From Clostridia bacterium (GTDB lineage: Bacteria > Bacillota > Clostridia > Christensenellales > Aristaeellaceae), in NCBI GenBank assembly GCA_900754755.1, contig CAAEEC010000039.1, positions 1 to 11,826 of the forward strand: a stretch of DNA of 11,826 nucleotides, in the 5' to 3' direction. How positions within the stretch are numbered: position 1 is the first letter of the stretch; each line of letters opens with the position of its first letter. The notes under the pieces were generated by a model. The model ran no database searches. It had not been told where the DNA came from and saw only the letters and a list, made by a program, of their open reading frames with translations. The position numbers were made by a program, and so were the translations under genes. Of this stretch, positions 1 to 7,725 are shown one piece after another.

Positions 1-64
1 GAACACCGCGCAAGCGTCAGCGCAGGGCGGTGCGAAGATGCAAGATGACCATTGCGAATTGTGG

Positions 65-925
65 CTAGCTTGCTCCCCCGTCCACCAGCTTGTCAAAAAG
101 ACTTTTTTGACAAGCTCCCGCGAGCCATTGCGCCACCGCGCCGCTATCGTTGCTGCCGATAACGCCTGTGGCAATGGCCTTCAATTCTCCGGCGGCGTTC
201 GCCACCGCATATGCCTCCTGTGAAATTTCAAACATGGGAATATCGTTGATGGCGTCGCCAAAGGAAACGATCCTTTCACAGCCCAGCAAGCGGCAAAGCT
301 TTTGAATGGCGTTTGCCTTGGTCGCCCGCGCGGGCATGATTTCGCACCAGAACTCCGGCCGGTACAGTTCCTGCTGGAGCGTACAACGGAAACGGACATC
401 CTGCGCAAAAAAGGCATGCACCGGCTCCAACGCTGCCCGTTCGCCAATGCAGGTAAAATAAAACTTGTCACCGCGGAACAGTTCCTCCCGGCTGGCAACG
501 GGGCGCAAGCGCCGGTCCCCTTGCCGCAGGGAAAGATAGCGCCGCACGCCGTCATTTTCCCGCCCAGCGATCCAGGATACACGCTCCACGCCATCCACAT
601 AGGCATACACCAACGGATCAACGCCGAACGAATCGAGCGCCCGCACGACGAAATCCATCTCCGGCGCGCTAAATCCTTCCCGCGCCAGGATTTCCCCGCT
701 GTCCGGGCGCAGAATGTACGCCCCATTGTACACAATCACCGGCGCGCTCACCCGCAGGCCATCCGTCACCACGGAGGCAGAAACGTACGACCGCGCCGTG
801 GCATAGGTGAACAACATCCCCCGCGCCATCAGGCGGTTGAGAATCTCCAGGCTTTCCGGTGGAATGCGGCCGGCCTGATCGAGCAACGTGCCATCCAGAT
901 CCGTCACGTATAGCGTTCTTTCCAC
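65..925 (-). CDS. Cof-type HAD family phosphatase, 286 aa
   Basis: Predicted cytosolic Mg-dependent phosphatase of the HAD superfamily, Cof/YidA-like (type IIB cap). Such enzymes usually remove phosphate from sugar phosphates or cofactor intermediates; the substrate here is unknown. Seen in the sequence: motif I DLDGTLL at about residues 9-15 (nucleophile D9, acid/base D11), motif II as TYATARS at about 40-46, the motif III lysine in RATKAN at about 203, and motif IV SFGDAINDIPMF at about 221-232. The cap domain lies between about 85 and 195. The start is GTG at 925, chosen because a strong purine-rich site (GGGGAGG) lies 7 nt upstream. It is the last gene of the left operon, 47 nt after the FAD oxidoreductase. 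The usual Cof C-terminus is reached near SNDSGAVAQWLAG; the remaining dozen or so residues are encoded across a perfect palindrome and look like an add-on. Family assignment is secure, substrate is not. Confidence 0.93.
   Translation of the reverse strand: MERTLYVTDLDGTLLDQAGRIPPESLEILNRLMARGMLFTYATARSYVSASVVTDGLRVSAPVIVYNGAYILRPDSGEILAREGFSAPEMDFVVRALDSFGVDPLVYAYVDGVERVSWIAGRENDGVRRYLSLRQGDRRLRPVASREELFRGDKFYFTCIGERAALEPVHAFFAQDVRFRCTLQQELYRPEFWCEIMPARATKANAIQKLCRLLGCERIVSFGDAINDIPMFEISQEAYAVANAAGELKAIATGVIGSNDSGAVAQWLAGACQKSLFDKLVDGGAS
87..116. repeat. 13-bp perfect inverted repeat, 4-nt loop
   Basis: The arms AGCTTGTCAAAAA (87-99) and TTTTTGACAAGCT (104-116) are exact reverse complements around a GACT loop. 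The element lies inside the 3' end of the HAD phosphatase gene and encodes its KSLFDKL tail. As RNA it would form a stable hairpin close to the stop codon. The U-run is inside the stem rather than after it, so it is not a standard intrinsic terminator. A dispersed palindromic repeat or a 3'-end-stabilising hairpin are the alternatives. Confidence 0.75.
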
Positions 926-972
926 TCGCCTCCCTCCCCTATATCAAACAAAAATCGGATGCCGCAAATTCC

Positions 973-2358
973 TTAAAACCGCGCGCCGCGACGCAGCATT
1001 TCCGCCCGCACGTCCTCACCGCGAATCGCGCGCACCTCTCTTCCGTCGCGAACGGCCATCGCCGCAGCGATGCCCGCCGCCTCGCCCAGCGCGCGGGCCG
1101 TGGGCTGAATGCGCAGGGAAGATTGCGCCACGAATTCCGAAGAGATGCACCGGCCCGCCACCAACAGGCCATCGACCCCCACCGGCACCATGCAGCGATA
1201 AGGAATCTCGTAATATGGCGCGGTATTTTCCTCCGAAACGATCTCCTGGTTGCGCAGTTTATGCCCATGCACATCGATGGGATAGTTCGAACATGCAACC
1301 GCGTCGGAGAATTTGCGGTGGCTGAGCACATCCTCGTTGGTCAGCATGTATTCGCCGTGAATGCGCCGGGATTCGCGCACGCCCACCTGCCCGGCGATGC
1401 TGGATACCGACGCGCCCGCAAACCCCGGAAAATGCTTGCGGTAAAAGGCCATCTGGCGGTAAATCGCGCGGTGCGCCTCCAGTTGTGCGCGCGTGAGGTC
1501 ATCTGGATTGGCGCCATCCACATGCTCAAAGAATTCCGGACAATTGAAAGCGAGGGAATCCGGCCTGCCGGGCACGGAGAAGCATTGCCAGTATTTGCCA
1601 TCTTCTTCCGTCAATTCGCCCGCGCGCACGCCCGCACGGAAGGTTTCGATCAGGGGATAATCCCGTCCCCACACCACCGCCGCATGGAAGAAATCCGGGT
1701 TGAGCGCATAAGGATATGCGAATCCGGGTTGGGACAATTCCCGCAGATATTCGATAAACGCCGCGACATCGATGCCCGATACCACGTAGCGCACGGATAT
1801 GGGCTGATTTTTGCCCGTTTCGGGATCGCCCGCATCGCACGGAACGCCCGCGCGCGCGGCGACATCGGCATCGCCCGTGCAATCGATTGCGCACTTCGCG
1901 AGGATAGCGAACCGACCCGCCTTATCCTGGGCAATTACGCCCGCAACGCGCCCTTCCTCCAGCACAGGTTCGCAAAACTGGGTGTACAGCCGCACTTGCA
2001 CGCCCGCCGCCAGCACCGCTTCTTCCAGCACGTAGGCCAGCGCGATGGGGTCAAAATGGCCCTCGTTCCCCTTGGCGTCAGCCCGGCCAAAGCCCAGGGT
2101 AATGGCGCGGCGGTTCAGTTCATCGCTGATGGCTGAGCACATGGGATTGCCCGCTATGCCCGTGTGCATAAAAGGCGTAACAAGTCCCTGCGTAGCCGCG
2201 CCGCCCAGCGTGCCAAACGCTTCTATCACCGCCGTGCGCGCACCTGCGCGGGCAGCGGATATGGCCGCGACGCATCCAGCCACTCCGCCGCCCACCACCA
2301 AAACATCCACTTCTTCCCGCACCGCAACGCGCCTTGCCGCTTCTTCCATATACCGCAT
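973..2358 (-). CDS. FAD-dependent oxidoreductase (FAD_oxidored, PF12831-like), 461 aa
   Basis: Predicted soluble flavoprotein. Seen: an N-terminal Rossmann dinucleotide-binding stretch with VVGGGVAG (residues 21-28) ending in the ribose-binding acid of VIEAFGTLGG (E46), followed by AATQGLV, a second nucleotide-contact region AIDCTGDADVAARAG, and a C-terminal FAD-binding segment reading VDGLLVAGRCIS and RIQPTARALGEAAG. This order is typical of the PF12831 family, which has members annotated only as FAD-dependent oxidoreductases. The reaction and electron acceptor are not known. The ATG at 2358 is preferred over upstream in-frame starts because GGGAGG sits about 9 nt before it and because an earlier start would overlap the preceding gene. 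The gene begins 23 nt after the RadC-like gene, which supports one transcript. No signal peptide or membrane segment is seen. The HAD phosphatase follows. Family call is firm; substrate unknown. Confidence 0.93.
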   Translation of the reverse strand: MRYMEEAARRVAVREEVDVLVVGGGVAGCVAAISAARAGARTAVIEAFGTLGGAATQGLVTPFMHTGIAGNPMCSAISDELNRRAITLGFGRADAKGNEGHFDPIALAYVLEEAVLAAGVQVRLYTQFCEPVLEEGRVAGVIAQDKAGRFAILAKCAIDCTGDADVAARAGVPCDAGDPETGKNQPISVRYVVSGIDVAAFIEYLRELSQPGFAYPYALNPDFFHAAVVWGRDYPLIETFRAGVRAGELTEEDGKYWQCFSVPGRPDSLAFNCPEFFEHVDGANPDDLTRAQLEAHRAIYRQMAFYRKHFPGFAGASVSSIAGQVGVRESRRIHGEYMLTNEDVLSHRKFSDAVACSNYPIDVHGHKLRNQEIVSEENTAPYYEIPYRCMVPVGVDGLLVAGRCISSEFVAQSSLRIQPTARALGEAAGIAAAMAVRDGREVRAIRGEDVRAEMLRRGARF

Positions 2359-2381
2359 TTCTGTGCCCTCCCATCTATATT

Positions 2382-3125
2382 TCACGGCTGCTTTCCCCGC
2401 CGGGGGTGTTCGCGAAACACCGCCGCATACTGCGCGCCGCGCGGCTGCCACCGCGCCGGCTCCCTGCCGAAAGCTAAACCGCTATACGCATCGTTTCCCA
2501 CAAAAGCGTAACTCTCGCCCAAAAGCACGTCGATTTTTTGCAAATATTCATATAGATACGGCATTGCCACGGCCATTTGCTCGCGTAAAACGCGCGAAAA
2601 CCGATCCACCTGACAAGCAAATATCACCGTTTTTGCGCCGCATTCCAAAATGGACTGGCTGATTTCCCGCGTGTGTTGCAAAATCGGCTCTTCCACCGGA
2701 CAAATGGCCTCGCTACAAATGAGACGGCCATTCAAATCCAAGTTGAATTGCCAAAAGACATTCGCCACATGATGCTGAAAAAAGCCGCGCAGAAACGCCT
2801 TGCTTTCCAGCGGATTTTGCAAGCGGACGCGCTCCGCCACGCATTCGTCCTCCAGCGCGCGGGCGACATTGCAAAATGCGGCCAAAAAATCCGCCGTTTT
2901 CTTACCAACGCCCGGCACTGCCAGCAACGCTTCGATGGGCGCGTGCAGCACGTTGTGGAGGGAACCAAACTCGCGGATCAGCGCATGCGCCAGCGGGTTC
3001 ACATCCCGCCGGGGGATGGCGAACGTCAAAAGCAGTTCCAGCACCTCGTGCTGGCTAAAAGTAGCCAAGCCGCCCGCTTTCACTTTCTCGCGCAGGCGGC
3101 TCCGGTGCCCTTTATGCACATTCAT
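2382..3125 (-). CDS. RadC-like protein without the JAMM metal motif, 247 aa
   Basis: Resembles the RadC/UPF0758 family. The N-terminal part fits: HKGHRSRLREKVKAGGL (4-20), then HEVLELLLTFAIPRRD (26-41), then a helix-hairpin-helix stretch ALLAVPGVGKKTADFL (66-81) that commonly contacts DNA. The C-terminal half keeps the beta-strand pattern of the JAB domain (VFWQFNLDLNGRLI, about 123-136; TREISQSILECGAKTVIFA, 152-170). However, where RadC proteins carry the HxHPSGD zinc motif this one reads ACQVDRFSRVL (170-180), with no paired histidines and no serine-aspartate. A metalloprotease or nuclease activity of the JAMM type is therefore unlikely; a DNA-binding or structural role is an inference. The ATG at 3125 overlaps the preceding stop by 14 nt; an upstream in-frame start would overlap far more and precede the conserved domain. 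Only a weak ribosome site (GTGAGTGG) is present, so translational coupling is likely. The C-terminal 25 residues are basic and unassigned. Confidence 0.85.
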   Translation of the reverse strand: MNVHKGHRSRLREKVKAGGLATFSQHEVLELLLTFAIPRRDVNPLAHALIREFGSLHNVLHAPIEALLAVPGVGKKTADFLAAFCNVARALEDECVAERVRLQNPLESKAFLRGFFQHHVANVFWQFNLDLNGRLICSEAICPVEEPILQHTREISQSILECGAKTVIFACQVDRFSRVLREQMAVAMPYLYEYLQKIDVLLGESYAFVGNDAYSGLAFGREPARWQPRGAQYAAVFREHPRRGKQP

Positions 3126-3927
3126 CGTTTTCAAACCACTCACAAATTCGGATGTATCCTTTCCCCGTCGTTTCCATGGCCTGCTCTTCCGTGCGAATCG
3201 TCCACAGGGCAATGGGCGTGCGGAAGAAGCGGCGTTGCACCCAGATTTGCCAAGCGCCCATATGGTTCACGTCATACGCCACGAAATCAGGTCTGGACAG
3301 GCAGTTGGTGAGCAAGTTGGCCAGCGCAAAGCCTATAAGCGGCCCTACATCCCGCGCGCTATCCGCCAAGCCCGCCGCCAACTGACCGCGCGGAATCTCC
3401 GGCGCGATGCGGCGCAATTCCCGCAAGGCAAAGGGATTGAAGGATTCTATGCAATACAAACCTTTATACCATCGGAGCGCCTCCACGGTCTTTTGCACCG
3501 ATTCCCGATAGCGTTCTTCGTGCTTAATTTCCACAATCAACGGCACGCGGCCATCGATGCGTTCCAGCGCCTCGGCAAAGGTGGGAATGCGCACGTCGCT
3601 GCCAAAGAGCGAAAGAGACTGCAATTCGCACAGCGTCAAATCCTCCACATTGCGGCCATCGCCGCAAGCGCGCTCCAGCGTATCGTCGTGAAACACCACC
3701 AGCGTGCCATCCTTGGAAAGCCGCACATCCAGCTCAATGCCCAATTTGTGGGTGCAGGCACGCTCAAACGCGAGCAGCGAATTTTCCGGCATATCGCGCA
3801 AGTTATCGTACATGCCGCGGTGCGCGTAATCGCAATCCTGAAAGCGGCCCATCCGCCCGCCGCGGCGCGATCCCACCAAAAAGGCGTAAACCAGCACGAT
3901 CACAACCACAACCACAATCAACGGCAT
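3112..3927 (-). CDS. Membrane-anchored glycerophosphodiester phosphodiesterase, 271 aa
   Basis: Predicted GDPD: hydrolyses glycerophosphodiesters to glycerol-3-phosphate and an alcohol head group. Seen (numbering from the ATG): a hydrophobic N-terminal segment of valine, isoleucine and leucine at 2-17 that acts as a membrane anchor or uncleaved signal, then a TIM-barrel GDPD domain with AHRG (H35, R36), PENS (E47, N48), GIELDVRLSKDG (E64, D66), VVFHDD (H79), LIVEIKHE, and WTIRTEEQ near the C-terminus. All catalytic and metal-binding positions typical of the family are present. Start choice: a GTG at 3936 overlaps the transporter stop as GTGA, but GGAGG lies just 1 nt before it, which is too close; the ATG at 3927 has the same GGAGG 10 nt upstream and is preferred. 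The gene is tightly coupled to the MFS transporter, which suggests joint work on an imported compound or a membrane lipid fragment. Length is near the family norm. Confidence 0.93.
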   Translation of the reverse strand: MPLIVVVVVIVLVYAFLVGSRRGGRMGRFQDCDYAHRGMYDNLRDMPENSLLAFERACTHKLGIELDVRLSKDGTLVVFHDDTLERACGDGRNVEDLTLCELQSLSLFGSDVRIPTFAEALERIDGRVPLIVEIKHEERYRESVQKTVEALRWYKGLYCIESFNPFALRELRRIAPEIPRGQLAAGLADSARDVGPLIGFALANLLTNCLSRPDFVAYDVNHMGAWQIWVQRRFFRTPIALWTIRTEEQAMETTGKGYIRICEWFENDECA

Positions 3928-3932
3928 ACAAA

Positions 3933-5201
3933 TCACGCCTCCACATCAAACGCTTCCAGCCGCGAGGCGGGCGCCTGCGGACGGCTATCCCCATGGCGCA
4001 CGAACAGCATCGTCACAAAGGAAAGCGCAACCATCGCCGCCGCGTAGGGAAACAACGTGTAATACCCCACCTTTTCCAACAACTGGCCGGAAAGGATGGG
4101 CGTGAGCACCTGAGCCGCCATGGAAAACGTATAGTAATAGCCCGTATACTTTCCCACGTCGCCCGCTTTGCTGATTTCCACCACCATGGGAAACGAATTC
4201 ACATTGATCATCGCCCAGGCCGCGCCCACCAACACGAACAGAATGTACACTGCGCTGTGGAACTCCTTCACCAGCGCGCCCGCGGCAAAGCAAATGGCCA
4301 GGAGCGCCACGCCCGCCAGAATGACCTTCTTGCGGCCGAATTTGGAAGAAACGATGCCCACCGGCACATACATCACCACCGCGCCGCCCGTGGCGATCAT
4401 CATGCAGTTGGCCGCGCCACTCACCGCGCCCCACACCTGCGTATAATACTTGGAAAACGCGGAAGTGACCGCGTTGTAACCCATGAACCAGAAAAACACG
4501 CTCAGCAAAATCAACACCAGACTGCGCAACATGGCGCGCGGGAGCTTCTCTCCTGTGCCCGTGGGAGCGGTTTCTTCCGGCTCCGGGGGCAGCGAAGCGG
4601 CAATTTTGCGTTCGCGCACCGTAATCACCAATAGCGCGACGGAAAGGAGCATCAGCGCGGCGACGGAGACAAACAGGGGCAAATAGCTGGGATTTTCCGC
4701 CGGTTCGCCCGTCACCAACAGGTTGATCATCAATAGCGCGTAAATCCCGCCGATCGCCCCCATCAGGTTGATGATGGCGTTCGCCCGGGAACGCAAGGGC
4801 TTGGGCGTTAAATCCGGCATCAGCGCCACCGCCGGCGAACGATATGTACCCATGGCGATGAGCAAAAGCCCCAGCAACACGATGAATACCCCGAGTCGCC
4901 CCGCCAAATCGGCAAACGGCAGGGCGATCATCAGCACGCTGGCTGCCACCGTGCCTGCCACGATAAACGGCATGCGCTTGCCCAGGCGCGATTGGCACCG
5001 GTCGGACAGCGCGCCGAACAGCGGCAGCAAGAACAGCGCCAGGATGTTGTCCAGCGCCATCACAAAGCCTGCGATATCGTCCCCCAGGGAAAAGCGATGC
5101 TTGAGAATCAGAGGAATCACAAAGTCATACGCCTGCCAGAAGGCGCAGATGGAGAAAAACGCCAGGCCGATCAAAAATGTGCGCTTGTTGTTGAGTTTCA
5201 C
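3933..5201 (-). CDS. MFS transporter, SLC45/sugar-cation symporter-like, 422 aa
   Basis: Predicted 12-helix inner-membrane secondary transporter of the major facilitator superfamily. Seen: hydrophobic helices throughout; a loop 2-3 motif A variant GALSDRCQSRLGKRMPF (63-79); the stretch RSPAVALMPDL followed by RSRANAIINLMGAIGG near the middle of the N-half; an acidic, PE-rich central loop (EPEETAPTGTGEK) between the two six-helix halves; and a second motif A-like loop SSKFGRKKVIL in the C-half. The RSPAVALMPDL region resembles SLC45-type and GPH-like sugar/proton symporters, but the substrate cannot be assigned. The start is GTG at 5201 with GGGAGGGTGG about 4-9 nt upstream; the overlapping ATG at 5203 is followed at once by a stop. 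It is the first gene of the left operon, behind a promoter at 5244-5272, and runs into the GDPD gene with a 5-nt gap. Confidence 0.92.
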   Translation of the reverse strand: MKLNNKRTFLIGLAFFSICAFWQAYDFVIPLILKHRFSLGDDIAGFVMALDNILALFLLPLFGALSDRCQSRLGKRMPFIVAGTVAASVLMIALPFADLAGRLGVFIVLLGLLLIAMGTYRSPAVALMPDLTPKPLRSRANAIINLMGAIGGIYALLMINLLVTGEPAENPSYLPLFVSVAALMLLSVALLVITVRERKIAASLPPEPEETAPTGTGEKLPRAMLRSLVLILLSVFFWFMGYNAVTSAFSKYYTQVWGAVSGAANCMMIATGGAVVMYVPVGIVSSKFGRKKVILAGVALLAICFAAGALVKEFHSAVYILFVLVGAAWAMINVNSFPMVVEISKAGDVGKYTGYYYTFSMAAQVLTPILSGQLLEKVGYYTLFPYAAAMVALSFVTMLFVRHGDSRPQAPASRLEAFDVEA

Positions 5202-5219
5202 ATGCCACCCTCCCTACGC

Positions 5220-5267
5220 AAAAGCGCGCGCATCCTTACTTCTATTGTAACCGATGCGCGCGCTTTT
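5220..5267. terminator. 15-bp perfect inverted repeat after pheT: terminator or operator
   Basis: Arms AAAAGCGCGCGCATC (5220-5234) and GATGCGCGCGCTTTT (5253-5267) are exact reverse complements. The 18-nt centre contains a further TTAC/GTAA pair around a 7-nt loop. As pheT transcript it would be a very stable GC-rich hairpin with A-tract before and four U after the stem, consistent with a bidirectional intrinsic terminator. The -10 box of the next promoter lies in the loop, so the same DNA could also be an operator. Both readings are inference. Confidence 0.7.
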
Positions 5268-5272
5268 CGCAA
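5244..5272 (-). promoter_or_regulatory. Sigma-A-type promoter for the MFS operon
   Basis: Minus strand: -35 TTGCGA (5267-5272), a 17-nt spacer, and -10 TACAAT (5244-5249). Matches are 4/6 and 5/6 with ideal spacing. Predicted start is about 35 nt before the GTG at 5201. The spacer and the region after the -10 are the two arms of the inverted repeat. Confidence 0.6.
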
Positions 5273-5341
5273 GCATATTTTATTTTCTGTTTTATCAAGC
5301 GCCACCCATTGATGCAAATTATGGCGTGCGCTCGCACTTGT

Positions 5342-7711
5342 CTATTTGCGCAACTGCGCGCCCAACTTGGCGCAGGCAGCCTGGATCTTCTCCATGCTGG
5401 CGGCGATTTCCTCATCCGTGAGCGTGCGGTCGCTGGCGCGGAAAGAGAGCGCGAAAGCCAGGCTCTTCTTGCCCAGGCCCAGCCGATCGCCACGGTACAG
5501 GTCGAACAGACGCACCTCTTCCAGATGCTTGCCGCCCGCGGACACGATAGCGTCCAGCAAATCCCCGGCCGGCACGGCTTCTTCCGCCACGAGCGCGATA
5601 TCGCGCGTCACCGCCGGGAAGCGCGGCAATTCGTGCACTGCGCCAATCGGCGTTTCCTGCGCGCCCAATTCGGCGAGATTGACTTCCGCCACGTACACGC
5701 GGCGCGGGATTTCAAATTTTTCCGCCACATCAGGGTGAATTTCGCCCAATTGCGCAATCGTGCCATAGTGCGCGCTGCGGCCGGGATGGTAATATCCATC
5801 CGCGCCCTTTTCGATCTTCAGCGAAACGCCGAACACGAACAGCAGCTCTTCCACCACCTGTTTGAGCGCAAAGAAATCCACCGTCTCGCCGTACATACCG
5901 ATGCACAGCGAAAGCCGTTCCTCGGGCAACTCGCCCGCCTGCCGGGGCAGGAAGATGGGCGCGGTCTCGAACATGCGCGCCTCCGCGTTGCCGCGGTGCA
6001 GGTTCATCGCCAGCGTAGACAACATGGACGGCACCAGCGAGGTACGCATCTGGCTGGTATCCTCGCCCAGGGGATTGCGGATCTTTACGGCGTTCAGGCG
6101 CTCGTCCCCCGCCTTGAGACCCAAATTTTCAATCCACTTGGGGCTGATGAAGGAATAGGTATAGGCTTCGTACATGCCCATATCCACCAGCGTGCGCTTC
6201 ACCTTATCCAATACGAGCTGGCGCGGCGAACGATGACCGGCCAGGGTTTCCCCACGCATCAGCGTGGAGGGAATGTGCTCGTAGCCATACAGGCGCAGCA
6301 CTTCTTCCGCCAGATCGGCTTCCCGCTCGATATCCTGCCGGTACGGGGGCACGACGCAGGTGAGCGTATCGCCGTCGCGCTCGGTGGCGATGTGCAGGCC
6401 GTTCAAAATCTCCTGCATCTTTTCCGCCGGTACGGGCACGGAAATGAGCTTAGCCATGCGACTGGCGCTGGCAACAATCGTGCGCACGGGCGCGGGATGC
6501 GGATAGTTGTCGAACGCCTGCGGCACCACGCGTCCGCAATCCAGCAGGTTCACCAGCATGCACGCGCGATCCAGCGCCTGCATGGCGGTTTCCGGGCATA
6601 CGCCCTTTTCAAAGCGCGCGGAGGATTCCGTGCGGATGCCCAGCGTGCGGGATGTCACGCGGTTGTTGCCGCGCTCGAACGCGGCGCACTCGAACAGCAC
6701 GCGGCGCGTGCCTTCCGTGATCTCGCTCTCCTCGCCGCCCATGATGCCTGCCAGACCCGTAGCGTTTTCCTTATCGGCGATCACGAGCATGCTGCCATTC
6801 AAAACGTGTTCCTTGCCGTCCAGCGTGGTGAGGTGCTCGCCTTCCTTGGCGCGGCGCACCACGATGGTCTGCTCGCGCACCTTGTCTAGGTCAAAGGCGT
6901 GCATGGGATGGCCGGTCTCCAACATGATGAAGTTGGTGATGTCCACGATGTTGTTGATGGGCCGCACGCCCGCGCCATAAAGGTATTCGCGCATCCACAT
7001 GGGCGAAGGCGCGATCTTCACATCGGTGATCACGCGCGCGGCATAGCGCGGGCAATTCTCCGTATCGAGCACTTCTACCTTCGCGTAATCGTCAAACGTG
7101 CCCTCGCCATCCTCGCGCACAGAGATTTCCGGCAGGTTGAAGCGCTCGCCCAGCACGCTCGCGCTCTCGCGGGCCAGGCCCCACACGCTGAGGCAATCCG
7201 GTCGGTTGGCCAGAATTTCAAAATCCACAATGTCGTCGCCCAAGCCGAAAATGGGCTTCACATCCTCGCCGGGCGCGTGCGGCTCGGCAAAGATCAAAAT
7301 TCCCTCGTTGCCGCAGTGCGGATACAGGCCCTCGGGCACATTGAGTTCCGGGCCGGAGCAGAGCATGCCGCACGATTCCACGCCGCGCAGCTTGCCGCGC
7401 TTGATCTTCACCCCGCCGGGCAAGTGCGCGCCTTCCTTGGCCACGGGCACATAGTCTCCCTCGTGCACGTTCTGCGCGCCGGTGACGATTTGCAGCGGTT
7501 CACCCGCGTCCACCTGGCAAATCCACAGGTGATCAGAATTCGGATGGCGCTCCATCTTTACCACACGGCCCACGACCACATTGGAAAAATCCGCGCCCGT
7601 CTTTTCCACGCCTTCCACGCCGGTGCCGCTCATCACCATCTTTTGCGCGTAGTCCTGCGCGTCCAGCGCGATATGGGTATACTCCCTCAGCCATTTCATG
7701 GGTACTTTCAT
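5342..7711 (-). CDS. pheT: Phenylalanyl-tRNA synthetase beta subunit, 789 aa
   Basis: Large subunit of the heterotetrameric cytosolic enzyme that charges tRNA-Phe with phenylalanine. Seen in order: the N-terminal signature MKVPMKWLREY; an OB-fold tRNA-binding (Myf-like) domain at about 40-150 with VVGRVVKMERHPNSDHL and GMLCSGPELN; the B3/B4 editing domain at about 215-390 with ENCPRYAARVI and RTESSARFEKGV; the B5 DNA-binding-like domain at about 405-480 with PPYRQDIEREADLAEEV; the core catalytic-like domain; and the C-terminal anticodon-binding FDX-ACB domain at about 693-789 (HELPRFPAVTRDIAL, RASDRTLTDEEI). Length matches the roughly 800-residue bacterial norm. The ATG at 7711 has AAGGGGG 9 nt upstream. 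It starts 14 nt after pheS and shares its T-box-controlled transcript. Nothing is missing; the call is essentially certain. Confidence 0.99.
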   Translation of the reverse strand: MKVPMKWLREYTHIALDAQDYAQKMVMSGTGVEGVEKTGADFSNVVVGRVVKMERHPNSDHLWICQVDAGEPLQIVTGAQNVHEGDYVPVAKEGAHLPGGVKIKRGKLRGVESCGMLCSGPELNVPEGLYPHCGNEGILIFAEPHAPGEDVKPIFGLGDDIVDFEILANRPDCLSVWGLARESASVLGERFNLPEISVREDGEGTFDDYAKVEVLDTENCPRYAARVITDVKIAPSPMWMREYLYGAGVRPINNIVDITNFIMLETGHPMHAFDLDKVREQTIVVRRAKEGEHLTTLDGKEHVLNGSMLVIADKENATGLAGIMGGEESEITEGTRRVLFECAAFERGNNRVTSRTLGIRTESSARFEKGVCPETAMQALDRACMLVNLLDCGRVVPQAFDNYPHPAPVRTIVASASRMAKLISVPVPAEKMQEILNGLHIATERDGDTLTCVVPPYRQDIEREADLAEEVLRLYGYEHIPSTLMRGETLAGHRSPRQLVLDKVKRTLVDMGMYEAYTYSFISPKWIENLGLKAGDERLNAVKIRNPLGEDTSQMRTSLVPSMLSTLAMNLHRGNAEARMFETAPIFLPRQAGELPEERLSLCIGMYGETVDFFALKQVVEELLFVFGVSLKIEKGADGYYHPGRSAHYGTIAQLGEIHPDVAEKFEIPRRVYVAEVNLAELGAQETPIGAVHELPRFPAVTRDIALVAEEAVPAGDLLDAIVSAGGKHLEEVRLFDLYRGDRLGLGKKSLAFALSFRASDRTLTDEEIAASMEKIQAACAKLGAQLRK

Positions 7712-7725
7712 CGCTTGCTACCCCC

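Noticed and set aside
4..32. Inverted repeat CACCGC...GCGGTG as a terminator for the left operon
   Set aside because: The stem is only 6 bp with an internal loop and 3 further pairs, and any U-run would fall outside the window. It may be a terminator, but the sequence shown cannot support the call. Nothing else is seen in 1-64.
3885..3927. Short tandem-like GTTGTG repeats at the start of the GDPD gene
   Set aside because: They simply encode the valine-rich membrane anchor; no repeat unit extends beyond the coding need.
859..4047. Long plus-strand open frames at 859-2136 and 2800-4047
   Set aside because: They run antisense to well-recognised minus-strand genes (FAD oxidoreductase, RadC-like, GDPD), have histidine/arginine-rich translations without any family motif, and lack ribosome sites. 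They are by-products of GC-rich codon use.
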